The notes beneath the pieces were generated by a model. The model did no database searches. It was not told the DNA's origin and saw nothing but the letters and a program-made list of their open reading frames with translations. From Distichodus sexfasciatus (Eukaryota > Chordata > Actinopteri > Characiformes > Distichodontidae), in contig JAVGVS010000795.1 of assembly GCA_032718565.1 (NCBI GenBank), positions 33,797-97,796 on the forward strand: a DNA stretch of 64,000 nt. Reading direction: 5' to 3'. Below, one piece after another: positions 44,629 through 56,490 of the stretch. Numbering within the stretch: the stretch's first letter is position 1; each line of letters opens with the position of its first letter. Position numbers and translations under genes: made by a program.

Positions 44629-45818
44629 TATAATCTGGGAAACTGGGCCTATATGTTTAATAGTTCCACTCAGTTAGTTAACCCATTTACGTGTTAACCC
44701 CACTAGAGTGGACGTCCAAATTTCAGTTTAAATTAGTGTAAACAAAAATTCTAATACAAGATATCTGCATTTTAATTTAAATGTAAATAAAAAAGGAGAA
44801 AAAATTGAACATTTAAAAATTATCTTGTATTTGGAGATTTAAAAAATCGCTAAAATATAGATGCAATCCATATGTTTAATAAGTTCCTATAGTTAATTAA
44901 CTCATTTATGTATTAAATTGCATGATTGGACACATTTAAATTCCAATATCATGTATAAGAATAAATATGAATTAAAACTGTCTGCCTTTAAATTTAAATG
45001 TAATAATTTGGAAAAATATCCTTTTTTAAGAAGTCAAAGATTATATTGCATAATTCATTTTTCCTGATACAATGTGTTTAATAGTTCCCAATAGTTTATG
45101 TGTTAATGTATGCCTTGATTGGGCATCCATTTAAATTTAAATTTCAAATTTAATTCAAATATCATTTGTTTGAATGAAAAAAAAAATCAAGTACAAGATT
45201 TCTGTACATTCAATATTTAAATTCATTTTGCTATGTAGTATTTTGGAATATTCTGACAAATTATTAAATATGCAATATATTTAATAGTTCCACTCAGTTA
45301 ATTTCAATTGTTTATTTTTAATTTAACAGTTAAATTCCAGTTTAAATTCAAATAAATTTTTTTATTCAAATGCAAGATATACCAGTTGAATGTAAATTAA
45401 CGATTCAACTAACACAGGTAAAATTAAGATATTTGCATTTTTATTTTTTAATTTTAAATTTTGGATAGATCAAAAATCATGTAGGGAATTATGACATGTT
45501 TTACGCACTTCTCGCTTTCTGTTCACATTTCTGCACAGAGTTTGGTCAACATTAAACAATGTTCTACTGAACAGAAATTCTGAATGAATATATCTTCCTA
45601 TATAATACAGAGTTCAACAAATATTATTTAAATAATATACAAATTTATTTAACTAGAATTTATTGTTAAATTAATAAATTTTCTTTTTAATTGTGGTTGG
45701 GTATGAATTCCTCATTAAGCACATCAACACTTTTGAATTGGTCACTGCTGTAATGGCTGTGCTATAATTGCAGCCCTCAGGTCTCTTATCTTTGTTTTTT
45801 TTGTGTGTGTGTGTGTAG

Positions 45819-45885
45819 TGCGGAGTATTTAGCCATAGCTTCAGAGAGCAAAGACAACTGTGCAGGAGTGCAGGTGGCAGAATAA
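45819..45885 (+). CDS. scn1b: scn1b exon 5, cytoplasmic C-terminus
   Basis: After a GT-repeat polypyrimidine-poor tract and TAG, one base completes a codon and the frame reads AEYLAIASESKDNCAGVQVA then E and TAA. Human SCN1B ends [20 protein letters not shown] then E, while SCN3B ends differently, so this fixes the paralogue as beta-1. The tail contains the conserved Tyr implicated in ankyrin binding (family knowledge). Five bases past the stop there is a strong donor (ACACAG then GTGAGT at 45891), so the 3' UTR continues in another exon, as in mammalian SCN1B. Confidence 0.9.
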
Positions 45886-45908
45886 CACAGGTGAGTTTAC
45901 AGCGCATA

Positions 45909-45934
45909 CATATATATATATATGTATATATAAA

Positions 45935-46024
<90 letters not shown>
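45909..46024. repeat. AT array just downstream of the scn1b stop
   Basis: About 115 bp of (AT)n with a small interruption near 45925-45938. It starts 23 bp after the stop codon, inside the putative 3' UTR intron. YIYIYI open frames are artefacts. Confidence 0.95.
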
Positions 46025-46028
<4 letters not shown>

Positions 46029-46139
46029 CAATACTGCTGTAAATATTGTACATGTTTTATAAATAGTGACACTGCATTTTGTAATGACAGTTTTGTACTG
46101 TAGATATTAAATATCTTATAAGGAGTGGATGTGAGTTCA

Positions 46140-46430
46140 GCTGCCAGCTTCAGTAGAAGCGTGTCGTGACGTTTCCGCTTCTCACCGAGCCAGTTCTGAT
46201 AGCGACACCAGCAGATAAGGGGATCAAGGTCCCGGGTCAGAGGTCACGAGTGCTGCTTGGCGTTTTCCCGCTAGTCGGCTGTCAGAATGGCTAAAGCCAC
46301 TCTCACGGCTGCCAGCGAGAACGCTGCAACTGTCATCCGCTTTAGCTTGCCATTATCACGCTGTTTAATTTGCAGCAGCTGCCGAGTGTCAGCGTGTAAT
46401 GCAGAGAGACTGAAACGTGGCTCTGTAGTT
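46140..46430. other. GC-richer unique block in the scn1b 3' intron
   Basis: No repeat motif is recognisable in this 290-bp block, which is noticeably GC-richer than its surroundings. It has no convincing open frame. It may be a conserved noncoding element; this is a guess from composition only. Confidence 0.25.
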
Positions 46431-46796
46431 CATTATTAGCGTAATGCAATTTTATTTGGTTGCTTAACTGAACTACTGTTTCTGTAGCTTATCACTTTAA
46501 AAATGCTGGATCTACTTTTGGTTACATATAGCAATATATTGTGGCAAAACAGTACAAACGTTTTTGTTGCAAACAGCAACAGGCATTTTCAGCTACCAAA
46601 TGTTTTGATTTGAAAGTCCAAGACAAGACCGGAACTTTCAAAAACTGAACGAGACCGGTCTCAGAATGCTACAACACTAGGCTGTGGGCTTGTTAATCAT
46701 TGAATCAATGTTTTAATGTAGATCGATGTATTGTTAGACCGCTAATGGAAACACTGCTCATTTTGATTTTTATTTGCACTTTATTTTCTCTACAGG

Positions 46797-47000
46797 ATTT
46801 CCCCAGGCTGCCTCATCCATCATCCTGCTCTGGATACTCCCTACTTTCTCCCATCCATTTCCACTTCATCTCTTTTCTACCACAGATGCAGCAATTTGTG
46901 TCGCAAATCCTCAATCCTTTTTGGAGTCTTTTCTGATCCACAAAAAATGGGGCTCATATGTTGATTTTAAAACCAAATGTGTGAGGACTGTGGGTCTGTA
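46797..47000 (+). other. scn1b: Candidate spliced 3' UTR exon of scn1b
   Basis: A good acceptor (TTTATTTTCTCTACAG, ending 46796) is followed by pyrimidine-rich, GC-richer sequence beginning GATTTCCCCAGGCTGCC. It is the first strong acceptor after the donor at 45891 that I noticed. Its end is not determinable here; the given end is a placeholder. Confidence 0.3.
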
Positions 47001-47380
47001 AAAAGAAGCGGATGTAAGAACATACTCTTTGCATGAGATTAATATGTGTAGCATGACTCTTTCTAAGCGAGTACGTTCCGCACCTCATATTTACGCTTTA
47101 TCACTGTAAAACGGACACTTCATTTAATCTTGTTTAGGAAATAAGGAAAAAAATGACAATGCAATACTATTACATTGCACTAGAGGACGGTAATGAGCAT
47201 TTAGTGCAGAATTGTCCAGTTCACATTCTTTCAGGGCAATACTAATCACGTATTTAACCATTTTATTGGTGCATGTGCCAGCGACAAATACTACATTGAT
47301 ATGTTCGGACGACAGCTAACCAAACTGAGCCGCTGTGTTCTCTCATTCAATGCTGGAGCGATTTTTAGACCTGCATGGGG

Positions 47381-47382
<2 letters not shown>

Positions 47383-47451
<69 letters not shown>

Positions 47452-47843
47452 TGTAAAAACCAGCTTTAGTTAATTTGTCGACAGCAGCTGAATCTCTGCA
47501 CACACTATGAAGTTGCTGTGGGTCTGTGACTCATTCGTTCATCATGATTTTATTAGTTCTTATAGAATTCTGCATAGAAACCTTATTTTTTAACGACAAT
47601 TAAATACTAATCAACAGCAGTAATAAATCCTTGAAGAATGTGACTAACGGATAGGTGCTGAATGTTGGTACTCAGCGGTGGATTACCTCTTACTAAGATG
47701 CAATGTAAGCAAGTATTCTTAAACCTGTACAACAGGTCATGTTTATGCACTTTAGCTCCTAAAAGAAAAGCATGAGCAACTCAGCAATGCAAACATGTTA
47801 GAACCTAGTGCTGCTCACTCATAATAATATTTAGAGTTTTCAA

Positions 47844-47927
<84 letters not shown>
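47383..47927. repeat. Two AT arrays
   Basis: (AT)n at 47383-47448 and 47848-47927, 400 bp apart, in noncoding sequence downstream of scn1b. Confidence 0.95.
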
Positions 47928-47935
<8 letters not shown>

Positions 47936-48217
47936 TGTATGTATAAACATATATAATTTGAATGTAAGGGGTAAATAATATGTCTACACGGACACTGGAG
48001 GAATACTTTTGTTCGAGCGTGTTGAGGGGTGAATGTAAATTAACAATGAATAAAAAAAATTATTGTGATTTTTGGGAGATTTTATATTGTTGAAATTTGA
48101 AACAAGAAGATACATTTACAACATCAGAGCGACTTACACTTCCTAACTAGAAAATAGAGCGGGAATATTCGGTTCCTTTTTAGGATTCGGCTCGCTCAGA
48201 GTCACTCGCTGAACTGA

Positions 48218-48352
48218 TCCGGGGAGCGTTTACCAAAAGCATAGTTGCTAACGCATTGTTAACTACGTTAACAACACTATGTTAGTTGCTAACGTACACT
48301 ATGTTAGTTGCTAACGTATTTAGCAACTATGCTTTTAGGAAACTTACCCCCC
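48218..48352. mobile_element. Foldback element with GCATAGTTGCTAAC arms
   Basis: ACCAAAAGCATAGTTGCTAA at the left is inverted in TTTAGCAACTATGCTTTTAG at the right. Internal copies of GTTAGTTGCTAACGTA repeat in tandem. This resembles the small foldback MITEs with CCCAAAAGCAT ends seen in teleosts. Confidence 0.55.
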
Positions 48353-48359
48353 GGGTGTG

Positions 48360-50340
48360 CGAGTCACTTGATTCACTTGAGTCAGTGTTGCCAATCGCTA
48401 GCTGAATCATTTGTTTTTCATATAAGAAAGTATACGTGGCTTGTGGTGAGAAAAAATGCACTTCCAAATAAAGGATAAAGTATCAAGACAAAGCTACCAG
48501 AAAGGCAAATATTTACTTTCAAACAGAGCAAGTTAACCTACAGATTTACTCATGAATGTACGTGCTTCACGAGTCATGCTGACACGAGTCCCGTAGTCTA
48601 CAAAGAGGATTCAACTCTGTAGGAAGTTTTTATGATTCCTCATTTGAGTGTGGTGGTGCAAACAAACTGTAGGTTATGACATTTTAGCAGCTGTACTTGC
48701 TACTATGGCTGTATTGATCTTGTAATGCGTTAGAAATGATTATAAGAGTTAGATACGTGATGGGTTTTATATTTTAGTCATGGTGTAGTTAGCTTAATGG
48801 AGTCCTCAGATTCGTGACTCGTCATTTATTTAATGGATCTGGGTGATTCACACGGGTGAGCCCTGAATCGCTCGGCTCAACAAGAAAACGCCAGTGTGAC
48901 TGCTGAAGTTAGCTGTGACATGAAAACTGGCCGAGTAGAAATGCACTAAAATGCATTTAAGTGAATGGGGGGAAGACCGAGGGATGATAAAAGTGTGAAA
49001 AAGACGAGTGCGGGTGGAATCAGTGAGGTGGTCAGAGGCAGCATAAGAACCGTGATGACTGTCGTGTGAAAACAGGTGAAGGAAAGCTTTCAATTCTCAA
49101 ATCCAATGTATTCTTAAAGGGAGAAAACAAATGGGAAAAAATAAATGACAGAAAAACAGGATGAAAAAGAAGAGTGCGGGTCATGACGGTTACAGATATG
49201 CGAAGAGGCCTATGGACCTTCGAATCACGACGAATGTGGTGGCTTTGTGAAAAACGGTGTGAGAAGTCAGAATTTGAGCTCCATGTTAGTCTATGAAAAA
49301 AAAAGGATGAAAAAATGGACAGAACTTACAAATGAGTGCATGTATCAAAAACAAGAATACAAGCAGCCCACACCACTATAGGCCACACGTTTTAGAGTTG
49401 GAACCAAGTTTCTAGCACAAAAACAGTAGGAGAGGTGGTGGTCAGAACAAGTATGTGGAATAAAAATCGGATAACAGTATGTGAGTTCTCACCACAGTAA
49501 CGTAATCGTAACGTAACTGTGGTAAACGAGTCTCCCTGCAGCAACTTGGGGTTAGAGGTCATGCTCAGGAACCCAGTGGCAGTAGTGCTGGAGGTAGGAT
49601 TTGAACCCACAAAGTTCAAATCCTACACGTCATGGGACTTGAGACTTGAGAGTCTCATTTTCGAGCTATCATGACTGGCTTGGAGTGAGGGGAATAACTA
49701 TAATGACGTGAACAACACCTTTTAAAACACCTGATCACTTAGTCATGATAATATACGTCTTTCCTTTACATCAACGAAAAACAATAGCATATGCATTTCA
49801 AACCAATTTTAAAAAAAAAGTTTTCTTTTTACAACTGTTAGTAAGTCAGTTCATGGAAATGAAATGTGTTAATACGCCACACGTTAATGTTAAAATGTTA
49901 AAATGAAAATATAATTTCCAGCTTAAAGACTTAAGTTTAATTGTGCCTTATCGTGTCAAGTAAAATCTAATTGAGTATACCAAGTATATTTTAGCTGTGT
50001 TTTGCTGTCTGTAAGAAATCCTTGTTGGATGTTTTGTGTCTGATTCATGAAAAGTCAATTTTTTTTTCGTAAAGTATTCTTTTATGTTAATGTAAATAAA
50101 AGAAGTATGCTAATATGACTTATTGATTAAATCATTTTTGCAGTGTATACTTTCTATTTACATTATGTCTCTCTGTTAGTGTCTCTATGTGTTGTGAGTG
50201 TCTCAAATCTGTATATATGTGACCGACCTTCATAAGAGAAAATGTATGCTCATGTATTAAAATATTGATGGAGAGCTTTTGATGGAGAGATTTATTGTGT
50301 GTGAGATAACAGCATAGGCCTTGTGGCCATTATATTTGAA
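48360..50340. other. Intergenic or scn1b 3' sequence without recognised gene
   Basis: Mostly unique-looking. It holds a V-SINE-like fragment at 49540-49620 (GCTGGAGGTAGGATTTGAAC) and a T/A-rich segment with AATAAA near 50096 that could end a long 3' UTR. No coding frame is convincing. Confidence 0.45.
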
Positions 50341-50474
50341 CGGGACGTGTGCCCCCCCCACATTTCAAAATTCAAAATTCATTTTGACCCCTGCCCCCAC
50401 ATTCACCATGTAAAAGTTAGGGCCTCCAGTGTGTCCCCCCCACATAACAAATGCTTCTGACGCCTCTGGATAAC

Positions 50475-50839
50475 ATTCATTCATTTTCTGAACCGCTTCA
50501 TCACAAGTGGGGTCGCATGGGGAACGGAGCCTATCCCGGGAACTTATGGACGCAAGGCAGGGACTAACCCTGGGCAGGTGCCAATACACCACAGGGCACA
50601 CACACACACACACACACAATCACACTCACATGGCCAATTTAGAGTCACCAATTAATCTACATTACATGCCTTTGGACAGTGGGAGGAAACCTGAGCACCC
50701 GGAGAAGACCCACGCAAACACAGGGAGAGCATGCAAACTCCACACAGAAAGACTCTACGGCCGTCCCCCTGGGTTCGAACCCAGGACCTTCTCGCTGTGA
50801 GGCGGCAGCGCTTACCACTGCGCCACCATGCCGCCCCTC
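50475..50839 (-). mobile_element. tRNA-derived SINE (family B), full length
   Basis: On the minus strand: GGGCGGCATGGTGGCGCAGT, a tRNA-like head with B box GGTTCGAACCC, down to a tail of AATGAATGAATG type at 50475. An internal AC run (50598-50620) has expanded. Flanks TCTGGATAAC (50465-50474) and TCTGGCTAAC (50840-50849) are a likely target duplication with one mismatch. Confidence 0.85.
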
Positions 50840-51079
50840 TTCTGGCTAACAGTGTCTGATAAATGCGTTATAATGTAAATGTGTGTGAGGACCAGTTTGC
50901 TTGAGTTAGAGAAATTAGAAACTAAAAGTGGTGTGTTAGGTTTAATAATTTAAATTATTTATTATTTAAATCTAGTCATTATGGGAGTCAGTGGAAGTAC
51001 CTCACAAAGAGATGTGTGACAGTGTGAGTTGGGGTAGCGGTATTTTAGAACATTTGGGAGGACTCATCAGGAAAACCTT

Positions 51080-51445
51080 AAATCTGGGAACTGGGCCTGT
51101 AATCTGAAAGTTACTGATTCAAGTCCTGAAGCGGTAAAGTTACCGCTGAGGTACTCATGAGCAGGGTACCATCCCCAAGCACTGCATCTCGGGTGCTGCC
51201 AAAAATAAAGCTGCCCACTGCACCTTCCTGGATGGGTCGAATGCAGACGTCAGATTTCGTTGTGCTGTGCTGTACTGTGTTCACAAATAATCACTCACAT
51301 AAACTCATTGGGGCAGTTGTTCCCTTGTTCTTAAGGTTGCTGGTTCAAGTCCCAGACCGTGCTCTCTCACAGACTGCAGTGACTGCAGACGTCACATTTG
51401 CTGTGGTGCACTTGTGGTTGTGTTCACGATGACAAATAATCACTG
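51080..51445 (+). mobile_element. Two tandem family A SINE copies
   Basis: 51080-51300 contains GCGGTAAAGTTACCGCTGAG, ACTCATGAGCAGGGTACCAT and a tail ending AATAATCACTCAC. 51309-51445 restarts with TGGGGCAGTTGTTCCC and B-box-like GGTTCAAGTCC and ends AATAATCACTG. The second is internally deleted. Confidence 0.7.
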
Positions 51446-51539
51446 TTAAAATGACTATTAATACTTAAAAATAAAATAAATGATTAATGTGTCAACAAAG
51501 TATAGCATTTAAACCATCCATGAGCTCTAGTAAAGGGGA

Positions 51540-51867
51540 CGGGGTCGTTACGCCACGCCCGCTCACGCCCCATTTACGCCCCCTGGTGGCGCCGGGCGAG
51601 AGACACGAAAAGAGGTGAAAGGTTCGGATTTTGGGTTACTGAGTGAGGTTAAGGATTAGGATTAGGTTTAGGTGTAGTGATATTTACGTCTAGCTATTAT
51701 GAGAGTCAAAGGAAGGACCTCACTAAAATAACAGGTGTGTGTGTGATACGCTGTATTAAAGACCTCTTTGCGCCGATTTAAAGACCTTTTCGATTTTTGG
51801 AGAGCGGACGCAAACATTATTATTTTTTATTCCATTTACTTGGTGGTTGTTCATGCGCCTCCCCCCT

Positions 51868-51903
<36 letters not shown>

Positions 51904-52241
51904 ACGCTCTCTCTCTCTCTCTCTCTCTCCACACAGCTCGCTTGTTACTCCATTATTCCACATTTTCTGCGTTCCGTTTCGAACCCCTTTGTTTCCCCTT
52001 TTCTCTCCATTATTATTTGCCCCTGCCGATCCGATCAACCCCATGCCGGTTCCGTCGATGATGGATTAAAGTGTGTTTGATTTGTGGTGCGAATTCTAGC
52101 CTCCGACATGGGCATCTACATCTCCGCCTACATCTCGACATGACGAACCGACGCGCTTGGTTCTAGCCCGGATGACACTTCTTAGAAAGTACCGTCAGAT
52201 TACCCGGTGAGGCGGGTGACCACGGTCGATGCCGGTGGATC
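51540..52241 (+). promoter_or_regulatory. CpG-rich block with CTCF-like motif, candidate promoter
   Basis: 51540-51610 is CpG-rich and contains CGCCCCCTGGTGGC at 51577-51590, a close match to the vertebrate CTCF core in reverse orientation. A TTAGGG-rich repeat and AC/CT arrays follow (51870-51929), then a second CpG-containing stretch (51960-52260) leading to a splice donor at 52264. I infer a promoter or boundary. No gene product could be identified downstream within the window. Confidence 0.4.
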
Positions 52242-52263
52242 ATGTCCTATGTGTCTTCACAAG
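52242..52263 (+). CDS. Possible first coding exon of an unidentified gene
   Basis: ATG at 52242 gives MSYVSSQ plus one base before a consensus donor (CACAAG then GTAAGA at 52264). An earlier ATG at 52230 in another frame gives MPVDHVLCVFTR before the same donor. The unit may equally be noncoding 5' UTR. I recognise neither peptide, and no downstream exon was found in the remaining 11.7 kb, which is largely repeats. Confidence 0.2.
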
Positions 52264-52269
52264 GTAAGA

Positions 52270-54640
52270 GTTAAAAATATTTAGACTACTCTCTCCCTCT
52301 CTGACCTCTCTACCTCCCTCTCTCACACTCTCTCTCTCTCTCCCTCTTCGACCATCTCTCTCTACTTCTCCAGGATGCAGGTGGCATTGCGCAATTCGCG
52401 ACGAATTTTCATTTAATTCCTCTAAAATAATCGCTTTCGTTTTATCCATATGTGTAGTCACGGCTCTCAGAATGAAGTAATTCTTCTTCTCCTCTCGGAA
52501 TTAAACCTTCCTACACGGTTCCTTACTACAGTATACGGCTCCACCGAGAAGCTTTAGGTGTTACAGAAGCTCTGGAATGATAGAAAATGGTGCTTGCGAA
52601 GTGGATAACGGGCTCTTTACGTTTGGAGAGAAATACAAGCTAAATTATGGAGGGTTATGAACCCCCAATGGTCAAAGCTGATCAATAATTATGGCAAGGA
52701 ACCTCTGAAAATATCCCATTTTTTGGTTATTCAGTGAAGACCTCAAGCATCCCAATGTTGAAGCCAAAGTTATAGGGAGAAAGGATGAAATTATGGGGTT
52801 TGAACCCTACTATATCTAAACTAGTCAATTCAGACACCCAGTTGGACAGATCTGTGGAAATGGGTGAAGATCTGCCCAAATGCTGAACCCAAAGTTATAT
52901 TTATGAGCTATGGTGGAATGGATGTAAATGGTGCTTTTTTTAACCCCCCGCCCCTTCCAAAAAATCCGATTTTGGTGAGCGGGTGAAAATCACCCAGATT
53001 TTCCAATGCTTCATGAGTGTCAGTTACAGGGATGGGTGCATTTTTAAGACATCAAAATTTGGCCAATGCAACTTCCTCCCAAAAGCTCAGCGGACCCCTC
53101 TAAATTGGTGAAGACTTCAGCTCCCCCAAATGTCCTTGTAGGAAGCCAACCAATGACATGAAGATTCCTTACTGAACCAAAATGGTTCCTCTCGGCTGTA
53201 ACGCTCCAGTGAAGCCTTTTGGTGTCTGTGTTTTTCAAGACTGTGCCAAGACTAAACACAGATTCCATGTCAACGACTTCCGAACGAAGGACAGCCGTTA
53301 GCTGTTGTGAGAAGCCACTTTGTGAGAGGTGAACGTTACGACACCTGTTTTTACGCAGCTAAAGATGCCCTTTTTCCCAAATCTCTGCCGCTTTTAGCTC
53401 ATGATTCGTTCGAAAGGATCCAATAAAAAGCTGCAACGCTTATTCACCCACACAGTATGGAGTCTTTTAATAAAATCTTCGCCTCGCTCTCTCTTGTCCA
53501 CCAGTTTGTAGAGTTGCAGCCTGTGTTTAAGGCCGTTTTGGTGCAAACGGTTTATTTATAGAAGCTGAAATGATCCAATAGTGGAAGGTAGTGGTGGGCC
53601 GGAAAGAGAGAGAGATTGAGAGAGAGAGAGGGATTTGGAAAGGAGGAACAGTCATAACGACATATGGAGTGAGATGGAAATGGCGCGTTCCGTTCTTGGG
53701 GCAGTTGTCTAGATAGGAGCGAGTTGCTGGGGCAGAATCTGAAGGCATTTGAGTGTATAGTGCCTTCTGGAATCCTTATTTGGACTTAAAGTTAGCACTA
53801 CAAATATGGGCCACAAACGAAGCCAATCCCATAATTCCGTGCGACAAATGAGGGTTGGGAAAGTTTACACAACATGGCAGACGACGCGGTATCTTCGATG
53901 GAGGAACGTGGATGTAAATGTTAGTATTTTGGCAGCTTTTTTATAGTTCCTGTTATCGTGTCGAGTAGCTGACATAGCTAACTGCACCTCATTAGCTTGT
54001 GCTAGCTTGTGTTAGCTACCTAGCTATTTTTGTATGTTGTAATGTATGTTGACAAAGAGCTCGCATCTTAGGAGGTGAATTTTTCAGTGGAAACGCTGCC
54101 CAGTGAGGAAGGAAGGACGCGACATAAGGCAGCAGCCCTCAAAATGGAACGCGGGCAGGTTTACGTGCCTGCCGCGTGAAACGAGCACGAAAGGAGCGAC
54201 GTTGGAGGATAACACACTTCACTTTAAATGGCGAGGTCGTTGTTCCTGTTCGCTCACTCGACAGGTCAATTTGAATACGCCACAGCAATTAATACCAACA
54301 TCGTGTAGGCTGGGTGGTTGTGTCACTGGAAGGAGAGACGCACAGTGACGCTTTGGAGTGCGTTCAACTTCAGTTCCGCTCTAAATAAAGGGCCTGTTTT
54401 TGGGCTGATTCTGTTGAAGGAAGGGGGAGTGTCAGGAAAGTTGGAATGCTGGGTGATTTGAGGGGGATTTTAGTTCATTCTGAGGTACTGAAGTGAGCTG
54501 TGTGCATTTTATTAAACTTTTGTAGTTGCTTGACATTTTTAAGTGCACAATCTCACAATCTGGCCAAAATCTCTCCTATTTATCTTGTTTTATTAAGGGG
54601 GCATGAAATCCGCAATGTTGTAGCATAGCTAGCTATAATT
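52270..54640. other. Region without recognised gene
   Basis: A CT-rich stretch at 52285-52370, then mostly unique-looking sequence. 53740-54420 has repeated GCTAGCTTGTG/TAGCTACCTAGC words. Open frames are under 85 codons and carry no family signature. Confidence 0.5.
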
Positions 54641-54784
54641 AGTGACGCTATTACCTTAACTACCTTTTAAAATAGCTTAATAGTAACAAATCTACTTTTA
54701 AAACATTGTAACTTTTCCAGAAACTATTTGTTGTGGCAAAATGCATCCTTCTTACAAAAAATACAATTTTGGTTCTCTCTATTG

Positions 54785-54990
54785 TCAAATTGGTGGCGTA
54801 GCGGTTAAGGCATTCTCCCTGTGATTGAATCCCTGACCGGTAAACGTACCACTGAGGTACTCATGAGCCAGGTACCGTCCCCAAGCACTGCTGCCCATTG
54901 CTACTTCACAAATGCGTCAAATGCAGAGCCCACATTTCGTTGTGTTGCTCTTTATGCTGTGCTGTGTTCACAATGACGAAAAACCACTCA
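54785..54990 (+). mobile_element. tRNA-derived SINE (family A) nested in another repeat
   Basis: TTGGTGGCGTAGCGGTTAAG, ACCACTGAGGTACTCATGAG, GTCAAATGCAGAGCCCACAT and a tail GTTCACAATGACG. Flanks 54640-54720 and 55080-55200 (TAGCTTGTAGTGTAGCTACT) look like two halves of one older element. Confidence 0.7.
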
Positions 54991-55380
54991 TTTCAAAGAT
55001 GGCAGGTGTTTCTGACGAATGAAGTGATAAATTGGCAGAAGCGGCTTCTGAATGGTTATCGTGCCCCAGCTTGTATGTAGTAACTTTTTCTCTGTAGCTT
55101 GTAGTGTAGCTACTATTATATTGAACCAAGAGCTTGTAGTTGAGCTTAGATACATTTCATGCACAATAAGTAGCTTGTAGCTTGTAAAGCAGAAAACACT
55201 TTCCCTGACACTCGAAACCTGCTGAGATGTTGAGTACCATCCACATTTTTATGTGATTGAAGTAATAGTTTGTGTTGCTAACTAAGGGTTGACCGATTGT
55301 TGGCCGGGCTGATTATCGTGTGCCGATATTAGACATTTTGCCAATTATCGGTATCAGTGTTTAATTTTGACCATATTAAG

Positions 55381-56083
55381 TAGGGCCCTATGAAATCCGT
55401 TTTATTCTTTCCTAAATTCCATTTTATTTTTTCCAAAATTCAATTTTTATTCTTCTGAATTCCGTGTTTTACATTATAATCATATTTATTCACATAAAAA
55501 GTGTCTAATTATGGAGTGGATGGAAAAAAGAACAACGCAATAGAAAAAAATCTCACATTCAATGTCAACAAAGTGCTGGGGTTCAGCAGAACATTTACCT
55601 GTAAACAACAAAAAACATTAATTTTTTCATGCAAAACGAAACGTTTCTGATGTGACGTCATGTCACGTCACGTGTTCTTGCGGGTGCAGTCTATCGTGTG
55701 CTGGCAAAACTTACAAAAGAGTTGTTCTCCTGATTCATAAAAATCGTTTGGATATCGTTCTGCTCTAAACTTAGCACTAAGAGTCGAATTCCATAATATT
55801 TTTTTGAGGACTTCGGTGTTTCAGCCTCTTCTCCATAGCTGACCGTTGACGTTTCCCCCTCTGTGTGTGTGCGTTTGTGTGTGTGGAAAGCTGAGTCCCG
55901 CCTCAACAGGTAACACGTACAGGGGGCTGCAGCGGCCAAAATTTATTAGAGACCCTTGCTTTGCTCACACACCGATATCATCGAATTATACGACGTTCTG
56001 CGTTTTACAACGGATTCCATTTTATTTGTTGAATTCCACCATTCTGTCAGCGTTTTCCACATCGCGCAAATCATAGGGCCCTA
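55381..56083. mobile_element. DNA element with TAGGGCCCTATGA inverted ends
   Basis: TAGGGCCCTATGAAATCC at the left and AAATCATAGGGCCCTA at the right are inverted copies; total 703 bp. The arms are rich in AAATTCCATTTTATT / GGATTCCATTTTATTTG words. The flanks ATTAAG and ATTAAA may be a decayed target duplication. It sits within an older element with CCGATATTAGACATTTTGCC (55300) and GCCAATATCCGATATTTTCC (56620) arms. Confidence 0.7.
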
Positions 56084-56107
56084 ATTAAATAATTGCAAGG
56101 TGTACTG

Positions 56108-56490
56108 CCCAGTCCCTCCAGAATTTCGCTGGCTTTTTTTTTGAGATTGTTGCGGTCTAAAATGGCTGATTTTGCAGCAGCTTTTCTAAAAAATTGTGAT
56201 GAAAGTTGAGGTGTTTTTAGGCGTTTTGTTGCAATAAAGTTGTGGGAAAAAAATATCCCTTTATCCCTTTATAATGATTCTTTAGCAATTAATTAAAATG
56301 AAGGGAACAAAACCACTATTATTTTTATTAAACATTAAGGTAAACGTGAGGTGTTTTTATCACACGTTTCCTGCGTCTTCTAAACGTAACAAGGAAGTGA
56401 GTTCGCTGACATATGGCTCAACATTTTGCGGTGAAATGACAAAGATTGGTCAAAAAATCCAGAAAAGATGCAGTAACTGGTCAAATGGTT
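56108..56490 (-). mobile_element. CCTCCAG-ended DNA element (copy 1, partial)
   Basis: It shares GAGATTGTTGCGG, GCAGCAGCTTTTCT, TTGTTGCAATAAAGTTG and CGTTTCCTGCGTCTTCTAAA (inverted) with the copy at 58279-58758. Only one end is clear. Confidence 0.5.
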
